Source: Diphasiastrum complanatum
Taxonomy: Eukaryota > Streptophyta > Lycopodiopsida > Lycopodiales > Lycopodiaceae
DNA: 64,000 nucleotides
NCBI GenBank assembly: GCA_029204225.1
Contig: CM055099.1
Span: 47,240,542-47,304,541 of the forward strand
Direction of reading: 5' to 3'
In this document: piece by piece, positions 14,507 to 26,810 of the stretch
Layout of the letters: every line of letters begins with the position of its first letter
Numbering within the stretch: the stretch's first letter is position 1
Made by a program: the position numbers and the translations under genes
Notes under the pieces: generated by a model
Seen by the model: the letters and a program-made list of their open reading frames with translations, nothing else
What the model was told of the DNA's origin: nothing
Database searches by the model: none

Positions 14507-14614
14507 TTAGAATCTTAAAGTTGACAGCGACTCACACTTGGAATTTGGTGTGGCTTGTAGGCTAGGATGAAAAAATGGGTGCTGAAGGGCATCCTCAGCA
14601 GATATTCGATCCTC
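14507..14614 (-). CDS. Kinase-like gene, terminal coding exon (subdomain XI)
   Basis: The acceptor TTATGTTACAG precedes 14614 and the frame opens with EDRISAEDALQHPFFHPS, ending at TAA (14507-14509). The invariant subdomain XI arginine (EDR-I) and the HPFF signature mark the end of a protein kinase fold. The exon enters in phase 0, matching the phase-0 end of the exon at 27539-27593, so the joined protein reads LLQWYP-EDRIS, as in the recalled plant PP2C/kinase-like relatives. It codes 35 residues plus stop. An internal GTGAGT (within AAGTGTGAGTCG) could act as a donor, but no in-frame continuation was found. The 3' UTR should lie to the left of 14507. Confidence 0.85.
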   Translation of the reverse strand, partial: EDRISAEDALQHPFFHPSLQATPNSKCESLSTLRF

Positions 14615-14819
14615 CTGTAACATAACACAAGATTTCATAAGCATGTGAGATTTAGATTGATCTACATAATCATAATGCCCCAAAATAGGATGCACAACTA
14701 CCCACAGGCTTCATTACCTTTCTGCAAGAATTTGGTTGTGGTACACACTTCAGTTTTGATTGTGGCAAGCTTCTGGATACTCAGATCAAATACCGAAAGG
14801 GTGGCACTAATGCTGCCAG

Positions 14820-14824
<5 letters not shown>

Positions 14825-14882
<58 letters not shown>
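14825..14882. repeat. (CT)n microsatellite
   Basis: About 29 perfect CT units inside the intron upstream of the terminal exon. Confidence 0.97.
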
Positions 14883-14883
<1 letters not shown>

Positions 14884-15638
14884 ACCAGGCTTATTTTTCT
14901 GTACATTATGTTAATGCATATAATCTGTATGCAACAGCACTGCTAAGTACCTCTAATTTTCTTAATTTCCTGCTCGTTTTTGTAGGTTTTCAATCTGTAC
15001 TGTGTTTCTCTGTCTTGGAAGGGAATGCATTTCCTTCCCAACCAGGACCAGTCTGGGAATGCTTGGCATGTCCAAAAAGCCACATTCGCACATTCTTTCC
15101 TATCACTATCGTGTGTGTGTCTGACACGCGCGCGCGCTTGCACGCGACATGCACTAATCTTTGATGCATTGGAATAGTACAGACATCAAGCCACTCTAAT
15201 GGTCAAGCTTGCATTTCTCGTCTCTGGGAGTTTCTCTTAGAAACCCCAACATGGAGACCATTACACAAAGCAATAGTTTGTTATATCTCCTATACTGGAT
15301 AACTATGGGATGGCCTTGAGGTTAATCCTGTCTACAGTCCAGATCATTTCCTACAACAGACGATGGAGGTCGTTATTGAGCTACTAAAATATCTCAAGAC
15401 AACAGGTGCCACGGATTCAATGGGTCTACTCAGTCTTCCATGGGCGAACTCAGAATTTCTTTACATTAGCTTGAGACGTCAGCTCTAAGTGGTAACTGGT
15501 GATGACAGGATCAGCTTTATGAAGAGGTGGAGAGCGAGGAGCACTATATTTTCAGATCCCTGACACATTACATATATCAAGGATAAATTAATAGTGTTGC
15601 TTTGCCAGACCATTCACTCTCAGATCCACTATTTTCAA

Positions 15639-17000
15639 TCAACATCGACCGCACATAAGGGATTCCTCCAATACTTCAGATCTGAAAGATGCAATAATAC
15701 AATATTTCCCTTGCTTGAATAGATGACCATCTTGAAGATCGCAATCCTTAGGGGTCTTGCCTGCTTTTATCGAGGGAAAAATAGAAGCAAAGTCTATATC
15801 ATCCATATAAGTATTTTCATACAAGCAAAGTCTTTGTGAAAAGCTATCGAGATCATATGCACAATTGGCTTAAGTGGAAAAGTATCAACCGCCATGTTCT
15901 CTTTACCGAGGTGATGTAGCGATTAGAAATGGAAAGTTTGTAGATTTGATAAGCTGCTAAGTAAAGAAATACACCAGCTTTGGTGGTCGACTCTTACTGC
16001 AAAGTCATTTCCAACTAAATGATATTTCCAAAATATTAGTGCATGTATGACAAAAGTAAGTCCCTTCCATAAATTTCATAATCCGATTCAGGTCCCTATA
16101 GTCCTTGGTTCTTAAAAGCTATGACATGACCCGCCTGATTGAGTATCACCCTAATAGATGTTTTGCTAGAGTCTACCTCAACGAAAAGATTTTTTGAAGA
16201 TCAGGAACAATCGAAGTTAGCTTGTACTTTAGGGCATTAGAAGACTCCCTTCTGTTGTTCATCCATCTGAATTCCATCTTCTTTTCAATTGTTGGATGAA
16301 CCTCTTGTAGTAGGAACATAGTCCAAGAAAAGACCGTACACCATGCACATCTTGGAGATTTGGCTAATCTTACGGTTTCTACCTTTTTTAAGTCCGTCTT
16401 CATGTTGTCCGTGGACACTATATGCCCCAAAAAGTGTATTTGTGAAGGAATATCTCACTATTTATACTTTTGACAAATAGAGAATTCTCTTTCAATGTTT
16501 TCAAAAAAGGCTCAGATGTTCCTTATGTTCCTCATTTCTACTGTAGACTGATATGTCATCAGAGAAGATACAAGAAAAATGCCTAGGGTCTCTAAATGAT
16601 TTCAACTCCACGAGGGCTTGGAACTCGGTTCTTTACGGTCATCTTGTTAAGACCCCAATAGTCATCGTGAAGGGTCCCATCTTTCTTCAGTATACTAAGG
16701 TTTACGTAAGCACGGGTGCGCTCACGGTAGTGGTCAACATAACGGGGGACTTGATGTGACAAGGTGTTGCCCATTGGGTGTTTGCATGGTCAGTTCTTGC
16801 GGTTTGGGACTGGCGCCGTCTGTGCATAGGACAGATGAGGCAAAAGTGCTGCGTATATAGGTGAAAGCACGGCCTATGCCTTGTAGAGTGCGGGATGATA
16901 GATTCAAACTGTAGAGGTGAGAAATAAATTGCTTGTGAAATAGAATTGAAATTTCTCGCTTAAGCTCTTGGAGTTGGTAACATATTAGAATTGTGATCAA
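15639..17000 (-). pseudogene. Second decayed Ty3/gypsy pol fragment
   Basis: In minus-strand order: an RT beginning near 16592-16774 (LKKDGTLHDDYWGLNKMTVK, cognate of the KKDG-W-R-DYRALN motif), the RT end and start of RNase H at 16173-16430 (MGHIVSTDNMKTDLKKVETV), and the pre-integrase region at 15639-15824 (DLQDGHLFKQGKYCI, cognate of the DGYLFK-G-LCIP motif). Frames are broken, catalytic aspartates were not seen, and no LTRs were found. The sequence is too divergent from element D to be the same subfamily. Confidence 0.7.
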
Positions 17001-17605
17001 GACGTGTTTGGCATAAAATTTGTGGAATACTTGTTGTAGGTAATATCAACCTTGACAATTCAAAAATTCCATTCATGAAGATGCTGAAATTTTATCTTGA
17101 TCTGAAAAAAGTAGGCTTTGGCTAGAAATCTATTCACAGAATCTTAAAAGCTTCTTTTCTGTAGATTTTGAGGTGGGGTTGTCAATTCATAAATTCAGAA
17201 AGATTATCAGAGTTTGTAGGACCTGTTATTTCTGTATACTTGCATGTGACCAAGATCCTAAATGAGTTGCTTAAGGTATTTCTATGCCTAGGCTTTGGAA
17301 ACCTGTGGGAAAGCAAAGATGCACAATTGTTGCTTGTTTAACTAGCACTCAGGCTCGTTGGTTATACAACGGATTGCTGACTGCTGGATCAACATGTCAT
17401 AGAGGTTTTGAATGTCAAACGTTGCTGTAGGAGCTCGATATAAAATTCACATAGTTTTTCCAAAAGTGGTTTGATTTGAAGAGTGCTGGTAGAGAGAACT
17501 GTTGCTTGGTAATCCAGCTGAAAAACACCTCTCAAACTCTTCACCTAGCAATGATGGACAAAATTTTTCTTGCAACAATTTTTCTTGATATTGGCTGTAG
17601 TCATC

Positions 17606-18452
17606 TGTTAGACCTGTGACCCGCTAGGTCACACAGGCTACTTGCCGGCCAGCATCTTGTAACTAACGTCTAGGATCCCGACGGTCATTATTCACCGCAT
17701 CTCTGATAGCTTGTCAGGCGATTACACCGGGTCACTACTTGTGACGCACCGGTCCCAACTTGGGACAAATGTCCTCGTCGGTTACCGACCCTTGCCAATA
17801 CTAGGTCTCAGGCCCTCTGGTAACCGGCCGTGTCGAGGTCATGCTAGAGCCATAACTGGGCTCTAATAGTTTCATAGCATACTATACACCATATTTTCTA
17901 GGCTGATGGACATTTATTATACCAAGTTGATGTTGGATTTATTCCTCTACTCTCCCAAATCCCATGTTAATCTAGTTCCATTCATATTGTTGCAGTTTTA
18001 CACGTATTGTCGCACACTATGCAAAAATACTCTATTATTGAAGACATGCAAGAGAGTGGTAGTCGGAGTTGGCCGACTTATCAGGGAAGCCCGACTCGGC
18101 CGAACTATCGTGAAAGTTCGACTTGTCTACTCCACCGACTATCGTCGAGGACCATCAAACGACTATCCCGATCTTATTGACTATCAGTAGCGACACGCTC
18201 TACTCCGAATACTCGAAGCCTTCTCACGCCCACTTCCTGTACTGTGCAACTACTTGAACAATGACAACAGCAGCTACGATCTACTCCAGACGGCACAACG
18301 GCTCCACGCCGCCTTTTTGTACATACATCTGCACAACTGTAAATTGTATATAGTTGATCATTATAATCAATTAATCAATAAGCAAGAAGATTACAACCAG
18401 ACGAGATAGGCTGATTTCATATACGCTCGAGCGCTCAGACGCCGAGACGACA
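17606..18452 (+). repeat. 5' LTR of a truncated Ty1/copia element
   Basis: Starts TGTTAGACCTG and ends CGAGACGACA. It is followed at once by ATTTATCAGAGACAG, a mutated match to the TGGTATCAGAGC primer-binding site. A TATA-like region (GTATATAG) near 18347 and a following AT-rich stretch suit the U3/R border. The partner LTR is missing because the element is cut at about 21,075. Confidence 0.65.
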
Positions 18453-19039
18453 ATTTATCAGAGACAGACACATTAGATGCTTTCAAGCATTGATTCTTTC
18501 TTTTCAGGCTGATTGTCAGAATAAGCTCATAGCTGTTACAGATTCCAGTTAGCTTTGTGAGCACGCGGTTACATCTGCTATTGTCTTGTGCTCACCAGCA
18601 TCATCTGACTCGTATTTCTATACATTCAATCTGAATAAATTACTGTCTAGTTTTGCGTTCAGATTTTGTTAGTGTTGCATGCTTTCCGCTTTCTGTCTGA
18701 CTCATTGCTTTGTCTGATTATCTGCTCTTCCGCTTTCGCATAAACGCAATTAAGCTCTATCTTGTGTTTGCCTACTGTTGTAGCAGTGCACGCACCGAGG
18801 GAATCAATAGACCACTGCTTTCGCGCAGTAGTAGGATCATTCCGATCCGATTGTTGACCCTTCCGAATCCACAAACATTCCCTGAGGGGTTCAGAGCTAT
18901 TAGTATAGCTTGATAAGCTTCCCACAAAACCTGGTTCTATCATCCGATAGAACAATTGTTTTCTTGTTCTATAAATTGCATTAGATTTTCACTCTTAAGT
19001 CACTGATAGATATCACGATCATCTAGACTAACCTTCCAC
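18453..19039 (+). other. PBS and 5' leader of the copia element
   Basis: The mutated PBS sits at about 18453-18467. The rest is non-coding leader up to the gag start region. A hairpin-prone CTATCATCCGATAGAAC lies just before gag, near 18938. Confidence 0.5.
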
Positions 19040-21075
19040 ATGGATTCCCAAGGGAAAGCCAGATGGACAAGCTTGATGGATCCAACTGCCATCTGTGGAA
19101 ATTTAAGATGAAGACTGTGCTAATGGCTAAGGATTTGTATGATGTTGTCACAGGTGCAGAGGCAAGACCCGAAGCAGACGACGTTGCAATCTCCCAATGG
19201 AAGCTAAAGGATGGCAAGGCCTTCGCGCTGATCATCCTCAACATCTCAAACACACAAATCGGCCATGTGTCTGAAGCTCAGACCTCCAAGGAAGTCAGGG
19301 ACATCTTGAGCACCCTGTACGAAGTGCGTGACGTATTTTCCAAGCTACATCTCAGGAGAAAATTCTTCTCCCACAAGATGACAACTGGTGATTCCCTACA
19401 AAACCAGTTCAAGAAGCTGCTACAACAGTGGCCGCTGTCGGATCTGTCACAGACGATCAAGACGCAGTAATGACACTGCTTTCAAGTTGTCAATATCGTA
19501 TGATAACTGGGTGATGATGATCACCACACACCCAGAGCTGACTCTATTACGAGTCATTACGATGCTGCTGCAGGAAGAGACGAGAAGGAATGAACCCTCC
19601 AGTTGTCGACTCTCATGCCTTATACACCAACAAGAATTTGAGCAAGCAGAAGAAAAGAGGCTCAAAGCCACAGAAGCCGAATCAGAAGCTGACACAGAAT
19701 CGTCAAGAGCAGTCAAAGCCGTTGACAAAGAAGAGGCTGTTTTGCAGATACTGCAAACAAACCAACCACGAGATTCAGGATTGCCGCATCCTACTACCGA
19801 AACAACAACAAAGGGCAATTGAATCAGATGACAAATGCAGTTGCAGAATCATCTCAGCCGAATCAAGAAGCGGATCACGATGCATTCATGACAAGCCATC
19901 AAGAAACATCAGACGATAGCTCCTGGCTTGATTCAGGAGCCACTCAACATATGACTAGCCATATCGGCTGTTTCAAATCCTATACGCCTTACAGTACCAA
20001 GAAGTTTGTTCACCTAGGCGACAATAGCACACAAGCTATCAAAGGTGAAGGTACAATAAGAATAAGCTTTGCAAATGATCAATCCAAACTACTTTCAAGT
20101 GTCTTTCATCTACCAGATCTTTCTACAAATCTACTCTCTGTTAGCAGAATTACAGATTTAGGACAAAGTAGAATTTGAATCAGATCAATGCAAAGTAGTC
20201 GATAGGACATGCAAGATCCTAGCACTCGAAAAGAGACATGGATACTTCTACAGATTAAGTCATTGCTTTTCTGCCTCTAATCAGACTCTAAGTACTTCTG
20301 TACAGATCAATAAAAGTTTACTTTGGCATTATAGACTTGGTCACTTGAATCATTCTTCTGTACAACACATGTCTAAGCAGTCTATTGTACTTGATCTCAA
20401 CTATCCAGATAGGAAAGTCGAATTACCTGTTTGTCAAAACTGTATAGTCGATAAACAGGCTAGGAAACCTTTTAGATCAAGCCATCAGCACTTTGTTAGA
20501 GGATTGCTAGATATTGTACATACAAACATTTGTGGCCCAATGCAGAATCCTTCATTGAAGGATGCAAAGTATTTCATCACTTTTATTGATGAATTTCCCA
20601 GAAGGACAATGGTTTACTTCATCAATAAGAAATTTGAAGCTTTCAACTACTTCAAAATCTTCAAGGAGCGTGCAGAGAAAGAAACTGGCAAAAAGATCAA
20701 AGCCTTGAGGTCCGACAATGGTGGAGAGTATATCTCTACTGAATTCAAGGAATATTGCCAAATCCAAGGCATTGAATAGCAGTTCATTACTCCCTATTCG
20801 CCTCAGTCCAATGGCTTAGCCGAGAGGAAGAATCATACCCTGGTCGAGTCAGCCAAATGCATGCTGGCACACGCATCATTGACAAAGAGTTTCTGGGCTG
20901 AAGCTGCCTCCACTGCAGCTTACATCCAGAACAGATGTTCGCCTAAGGCCGTCTCAGGCAAAACATCCCATGAGGTTTGGACAAGATCTAAGCCTTCAGT
21001 GAAGAACCTTCGAGTATTCGGTTGCATTGCCTACCCGCAAATCCCGAAGGAGACAAGGAAGAATTTCCGCGATGA
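19040..21075 (+). pseudogene. Ty1/copia gag-protease-integrase, truncated and mutated
   Basis: Gag begins at ATG 19040 or, in the frame of the conserved MDKLDGSNCHLWK segment, at 19063; the one-base offset suggests a frameshift. A CCHC knuckle (CRYCKQTNHEIQDC) lies near 19748-19790. The aspartic protease motif WLDSGATQHMT is near 19924, followed by LLSVSRIT. The integrase has the GAG-pre segment and core at 20345-20779 (LRSDNGGEYISTEF), then an in-frame TAG and the NGLAERKN motif. The first catalytic aspartate is Asn (HTNICGP). The element breaks off near 21,075, after FGCIAYPQIPKETRKNF, before any RT or RNase H. Coding order PR-IN is diagnostic of copia. Confidence 0.9.
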
Positions 21076-22462
21076 GGAACTCTGGAGCAAACCAGCGGAC
21101 TTAGCACGGGAGTCTTTATTACGGGCACAAAAAGGACAATCACGAATAAGATGGGCTAGCTCAGACTTCATGGATGGCCAATAGAAATTGTCTTTAAGAC
21201 GTGCATAAGACTTTTGAAAACCAAAATGGCCACCAATAGGGGAAGCATGAGCATCAGACAACAACTGAGGACGAATGGAAAGAGAACTAGGAATACATAA
21301 AGCACCATAGTGGTATAAACGATCATCAACAATAGTATAAACCTGGAACTTCCGAGAGGACGATAGGGGACGAGTATGATAAACATCAAAAAAGTCAGAA
21401 CAAGACAAATATGCGGCCGGTAAATCATCAAACCAAGAAGGAACTGAAGCAACAATACTATGTAACAATGCAGGAAGACGAGATAAAGCATCAGCGGCCG
21501 TGTTTGCCTTGCCTGGACGATACAAAATATCAAAATGAAAAGACTGTAAAAATTGTAACCAACGATATTGACGATCACTAAGGTCACGCTGAGAAAAAAG
21601 ATAACGGAGAGACTGATGATCAGTAATAAAATCAAAGGGAACACGATACAAATAATGACGCCATTTCTTAAGAGCATGGATGACAGCAAGTAGCTCTTAT
21701 GTACAGAGTAACGTTGCTCATAAGCAATAACACACTCGGACTGACGGAGAAGAGCGCCTAAACCAATAGCACTAGCATCAGTCTCAACGATAAAACGCTG
21801 ATCAAACTGGGGAAGACACATAATAGTAGCAGAAACAATGGCATGACGTAAAGCATCAAAAGTAGTTTGACACTCATAAGTCCAAACACAGGCATGAGAC
21901 TTCTTTAGTAACGGATGAAGCGGAGCAGCCACAGTGGCAAAATACTTAACAGGGCGACGAAGATGGGTTGCCATACCTAAAAACATACGAACAGAATGAA
22001 CATCGGCTGGGACATGCCAATTCTCAATAGCTTGAACTTTCCGAGGTTCAAGACGAATACGTCCACCACAAATAAGAAAACCCAAAAATTTGATTTCAGC
22101 CATGACAAAAGAACATTTGGACAATTTGGCGAACAATTGATGCTTAATAAGTAATTCAAACACAGAAGATAGATGTTTTACATGATCAGACAAAGAAGTA
22201 CTAAAAACAAGAATGTCATCAAAATAAACTAAGACACAAACACCTAAAAGAGGAAGTAAAATATTATTCATAGCATTCTCAAATGTCGGTGGACCGTTCT
22301 GAACACCAAATGGAAGAACACGAAATTCATACAAACCCAAATGAGTACGAAATGCAGTCTTATGCTCATCAGAAGGACGCATCCTAATTTGGTAGTATCC
22401 AGAACGTAGGTCAATATTGGAAAAGATGGAAGAAGTGCCAAGCTAATCAAAAAGGTCATCCA
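21076..22462 (-). pseudogene. Element D: gypsy RT-RNase H-integrase N-terminus
   Basis: The minus-strand frame at 21168-22382 carries the RT palm with an intact catalytic motif (VLVYFDDILVFS), the thumb, and the start of RNase H (FIVETDASAIGLGALL). A frameshift in RNase H moves the reading to 21031-21651, which has FDFITDHQSLRYLF, the connection domain with RPGKANTAADALSRL, and an H2C2 zinc finger (GGHFGFQKSYARLKDNFYWP, then CPFCARN). The integrase core, any chromodomain and the 3' LTR are gone: homology stops near 21,080 at the copia junction. This is the best preserved RT in the window and the likely type of the enzyme that could have moved elements A-C. Confidence 0.88.
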
Positions 22463-22478
22463 TGTGAGGTATAGGATA

Positions 22479-23300
22479 TTAATTACGGATAGTTAGCTTG
22501 TTTAAAGCACGATAGTCAATGCAAAGGCGTTTGGTTCCATCTTTTCTGGCAACAAGGAGGACAGGAGCACCAAAAGGACTATGGCTAGGAACAATGAGGC
22601 CCTGACATAAAAGGGAAGCAATTTGGAGTTGGACCTCATCACGTTCATCTTTAGACATACGATATGGAGCACGAGAGGGTGGGGTAGCACCAGGAATAAG
22701 ATCAATATGGTGGGTGACATCTCGTAATGGTGGCAGAGACATAGGTTCTGAAAAGACCACAGGATGCAATAAGTCAGAAATCACCTGAGGAAGAGGACCC
22801 ATGGATGGAGCAGGAGGAGCAGCAACTGATGTACTCTGAATGATAAAAAGAGCTGCACCCTGAGCCTTTGGCAGGCTACGCATAAACTGCTTCCCGATAA
22901 GCAACTGATAGTCACCCTGGGAATCAATACCAAAAAGTAAATGATGCCGACCAACATGTGTAAAAGACAATGTCTGATCCACAACAACAGTACCAAGGGA
23001 TGAAAACCAATCTGCACCAAGAATAATGTCATAGCGCTCCAGAGGAATAATATAGAAATCTGCCTGTCCAGAGAAGTCACCAATGCTATAGTCCAAGCCC
23101 TAAAACATCTGAGAGCTGATAAAAGTATGTGAGCTAGCAACCTCGACACTGAGAGACTGTGTAGCAGAAATAGGTGTAGCACGAATCCTGGTGGAAATGT
23201 AACTGCTAATAAATGAGTGTGTACTGCCCGTATCCACCAAAGCAATATACTCTCGTCCCAAAATGCGAACACCTAACCGAATAGAACAAGGACCAGGATG
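22479..23300 (-). pseudogene. Element D: aspartic protease and RT N-terminus
   Basis: The protease active site (an LVDTGSTHSFIS-type sequence) is at about 23210-23250. It continues in the frame at 22479-23096 with [12 protein letters not shown], the linker, and the RT fingers ([20 protein letters not shown], then [10 protein letters not shown]). Stops occur at the protease-to-RT passage and after RNL/IRN at the left end (near 22,478), so the polyprotein is interrupted more than once. Confidence 0.85.
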
Positions 23301-23469
23301 CCCAGCCCAAGTAGCATAAGCAAGCTGCGCATGGCAAGCGGCAGAACCAGGATCATCAGGAAGCGGGTCAGCCGACTCATCAATAGAATGTGGGTCAGGA
23401 GTATCAAGAATCTGGATATAAACATCAGAATCATCAGGAGTAAGAGCCTCATGGTAAAAAACAGCGGTA

Positions 23470-24564
23470 GGAGGACCAGGAGATTGTCGGCAATCACGGG
23501 GGAGATGATCTGGACTCTTACAGCGATAACAGAGGCGCTTTTGCTGAATCTCAGCGAATAACGGCGAACAAAGGCAGGGCGAGGTGTAGAAGGGCGAGGG
23601 GGAACGGTAGTAGAAGAACCCAAAGTAGGAGAACCAGTGGAAAGAGGGCTAGAAAAACGAGAAGAAGTGGACAACTCAGGATACTTATGCTAGGGTAGTA
23701 GCCAGGGAGATAGCATCTGAGAGAGTAGGAGGCCGAAAAGAGGAAACATCATATCGTAAGAAGCCTCTAAGACCAGCAATAAAACGTGAAATAAGCTCCG
23801 TAGGATGAAGATCAGTAAAAAGGTAAGAAAGCTCAGTAAACTGATCAATATAAGCAGTCAAATGACTAGTATGGCGAAGGCTACGAAACAGATCACATTG
23901 GCGAACCAACCACTATGGGTCAATCATAGCCATACGAAGATCATGCCGAAAAGTAGGTCATATATGTAATCCCTCACGAGTAGGCTCAGAGCGATAGACA
24001 CGCCACCAAGTCTGAGCTCGACCATCTAAATGTAACACAGCCAACTGCACTTTCTGGGTTTCAGTCTTGGGATACATAAGAAAATAGGTTTCTAACTTAG
24101 AGAACCAATTTTTCCAAGATATTCCCATCAGATGAACCAGAATAAGTAGTAAGCTGGATGCAATCACGAAAATCACGAGCAAAATGAGGCTCAGGATTAC
24201 CTGCAGAAGTAGAAGAAGGAAATCCTGGTGGTGCGGAGGGAAATGCTGGTGGTGGTACAGAAGACCCAAAGGGAGACCCATAAGAACTAGCACTATATGA
24301 AGGGAGACCAAATGTACTACCAAAAGCACCTCCTGAAGATGGAGATGGAGCAAGAGCAGGCGTACTCAAAATAGGAAATAAAGGTGCTTTACCAGGACAA
24401 TGAAGAATGTCTGGTTGGGTAGTATCCCCTCGTGGTAGGATAGTCTCAAGGCTAGAAAGAATACGATCAATACGACTCTCAAGATGATCCATGCGGGAAT
24501 CAATATGTGTAAAACGATCATCTAAAGAGCTCTGCGGAGGGTCTTCTGATGAAGAAGTCGCCAT
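23470..24564 (-). pseudogene. Element D: gag with CCHC zinc knuckle
   Basis: The gag start is ATG at 24562-24564 (MATSSSEDPPQSSLDD), followed by a predicted helical segment, a Pro/Ser-rich linker and HFARDFRDCIQLTTYSGSSD. The capsid continues in another frame at 23685-23909 (FTELSYLFTDLHPTELISRF). The knuckle CYRCKSPDHLPRDC is read at about 23480-23535. Frameshifts separate the blocks. The N-terminal layout matches gag of elements A and B closely. Confidence 0.85.
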
Positions 24565-24984
24565 AGGGACTAAGGAAGAGACAAAAACCTGAGGGAGAGG
24601 ACGTTTGTCGTCACCCTAACTTAGTCTAGCTTCCGAAATCACCAAAAATGGCACGTAAACAGTCAATCAAGATGGACAATAATCAGAAAATGAGGGGCTG
24701 AGAAAGTAGAAGGTTTCTAACAAAATGGAAAAATGGAAAGAGGACGGTGTGAGGCAACAAATATGAACAGGAATAGGGGGCTGGAGTATATGAGCAGAAA
24801 AGACAGCAAGTAGGTGCAAAAAGGGCGCAAGCAATACCTGGGTGGGTGCTGATTCGTCGTTCACTCGGTAGTGCCAACAAAGAGAGGTAAAAGCTGAAGA
24901 TAATAGGGCACTGGGCAACAACTACCAAGATCCACAATATGCTAAGAATAGGCTGAAAAAAGGTGCTGAAGTAAGGTGCCGAAC

Positions 24985-25566
24985 AGCCTCCAATCAATAG
25001 CCGAAACGGACAGCAAGTTGGTGAAAAGAACCACTGAAAATGAGACGGTAGTAGGGAGCTGGACAATAGCTACCAAATCTGCAAAAACAATGAAAATCTG
25101 CCGAAAAAATCGACGAAAGTGATGGGTTACCGCTAAAAATGAGATGGTAGTAGGGCGCTAGACAGCCTCCAATCCATATAAAAAATGGACAGCAAATCGG
25201 TGACGAAAAGTGTCGAAAATGATGAGGTAGTAGGGCGCTGGGCAATAGCTACCAAATCTGCAAAAACAATGAAAATCTGCCCAAAAAATCGACGAAAGTG
25301 ATGGGTTAGCAGGGCGCTGGACAGCCTCCACCAAAACTGCAAAAAATGATGAAGAAATCGTCGAAAGTGATGGGCAGTAGGGCGTTGGACAGCCACCACC
25401 AATCTGCAAAAATGACGGAGAAAAATCGATGAAAGTGATGGGTGGTAGGGCGCTGGACAGCCTCCACCAATCTGCAGGAAGGTTGACGGAGAAAAATCGA
25501 TGAAAGTGATGGGTGGTAGGGCGCTGGACAGCCTCCACCAATCTGCGGGAAAGTGCTTTGATACCA
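24985..25566 (-). repeat. Element D: leader tandem repeats and primer-binding site
   Basis: Several ~75-80 bp units built around agtagggcgctggacagcc and aaatcgacgaaagtgatgg fill the leader between PBS and gag. The PBS at 25553-25566 reads TGGTATCAAAGCAC on the minus strand, one mismatch from the initiator-Met tRNA complement. All frames through the array stay open, giving spurious ORFs. Confidence 0.85.
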
Positions 25567-25921
25567 AGTTACAAGCTAAGATTCACTAGCTATGCTAGAA
25601 AGCAGGAAGAGAATGCTTAAGGAGGCTAAAGAGGAGCAATCATCATAAACTGAATAAAGGAATACAATGCTGCCCTACTTATACCCTCTCCCCGAATCAA
25701 ATGGAGGATTCAAAAAAAGGGAGGGAAAAGGATTTGGAGGGAAAATAGTGCACCCTCCCAATAGGAGGACCCCCACTCCAAATCAATGTGACCAAGTCCT
25801 AAAAATATAACCAAATAGGGCCCAAGGCCAGTATATGAATAAAAAGGGCCCTTAGGCCTGCTTATGCATAATAACAATAAAAGAATGGACGCGGCGAATG
25901 TAATGAGCCAAGTCCATAACT
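25567..25921 (-). repeat. Element D: 5' LTR
   Basis: The plus-strand ends are AGTTACAAGC and GTCCATAACT. It abuts the PBS. A TATA-like box (read on the minus strand in GGTATAAGTAGG) lies near 25675. The partner LTR is absent, so no target duplication can be assessed. Confidence 0.8.
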
Positions 25922-26022
25922 GTACACCCCACTTGTGCTAATTAGGCAAGTAATAACAAGTAGGTTGAGGACCCATGTGGGGTCTAGAGCTAGATTAGTA
26001 TGACACCACCTCTATACATTAC

Positions 26023-26810
26023 ATGCTATATGTGGCCCTTTGTTTGGAGGGGTTTCCACGCCCTACTACTCCTTTGATAATCATTCAAGTTGTGTTGCCA
26101 AAAATCATCTCCAAAAACAATCCTCTGGAACCTAAGTCCAGTTGGCTCGTTGCTACGATGCCACCGTGTGAACTCAGGGTTGGTTGCCATTTGTGGCAAT
26201 GTAGGTCGAACATGAAGCAACTGCTCCAACACGACGAAGAAGTAGGCAAAGCGTGTGGGTGTGGGCTTCTTCAAATCCAGTGGGCTATATGTCTTGAACA
26301 TGGTGAGGGCCTTCTTCTTCTTGGTTACAAATGTGACCCGGAAGATGACACTAGATGTAATGGTGGAAAGCCAAGGGAGGGGCCTCCTATGTCATGCATC
26401 AAATGATCGATGTTGTGTGCTGCACACAGGGTTCATACAATAGCAAGATAGTCCCTCTCCAAAAGCTCACCCATAGCCACACAATTGTTGGCGTTGTCAG
26501 TGATGACCACCTGCACCACATGCCACCTTGATGACTGCTACACGTATAGGCTCATAGATAAACTCTCCCGACTCAACAACACCCTCTCAGGAAGCATCCA
26601 CACCCTTGAGAAATACAGTGCCCAGCAGCGGACATGAAACCAGGATGTTGATAATAGGCCCGCACCTAATATCCAATAGGATAGAGCCACCATATGTGGT
26701 CCAGGCATGTCGTATGCTCAAAGTGGCATCACAAGCTACAACCTCCCTCATCATGTCACGGAAGATGGTGGTGTCGGCCAATACAAATGCAAGGTATCCA
26801 CTATAAAAAA
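26023..26810 (-). pseudogene. hAT-superfamily transposase fragment
   Basis: On the minus strand, 26587-26781 holds a DUF659-like core (LINI-type segment IINILVSCPLLGTVFLKGVDAS shortened here to NILVSCPLLGTVFLKGVD). After frame breaks comes a region matching the late transposase domain at 26026-26301 (TYSPLDLKKPTPTRFAYFF, then VLEQLLHVRP). Both are standard landmarks of plant hAT/DUF659 transposases. Stops interrupt the middle, and the N-terminal BED finger and C-terminal dimerisation region were not seen. I found no convincing terminal inverted repeats or 8 bp duplication. Confidence 0.75.

Noticed and set aside
24667-25567. Many overlapping minus-strand ORFs of 80-145 codons
   Set aside because: They run through the leader tandem repeats of element D in all frames, and the repeated peptide is a by-product of the repeat.
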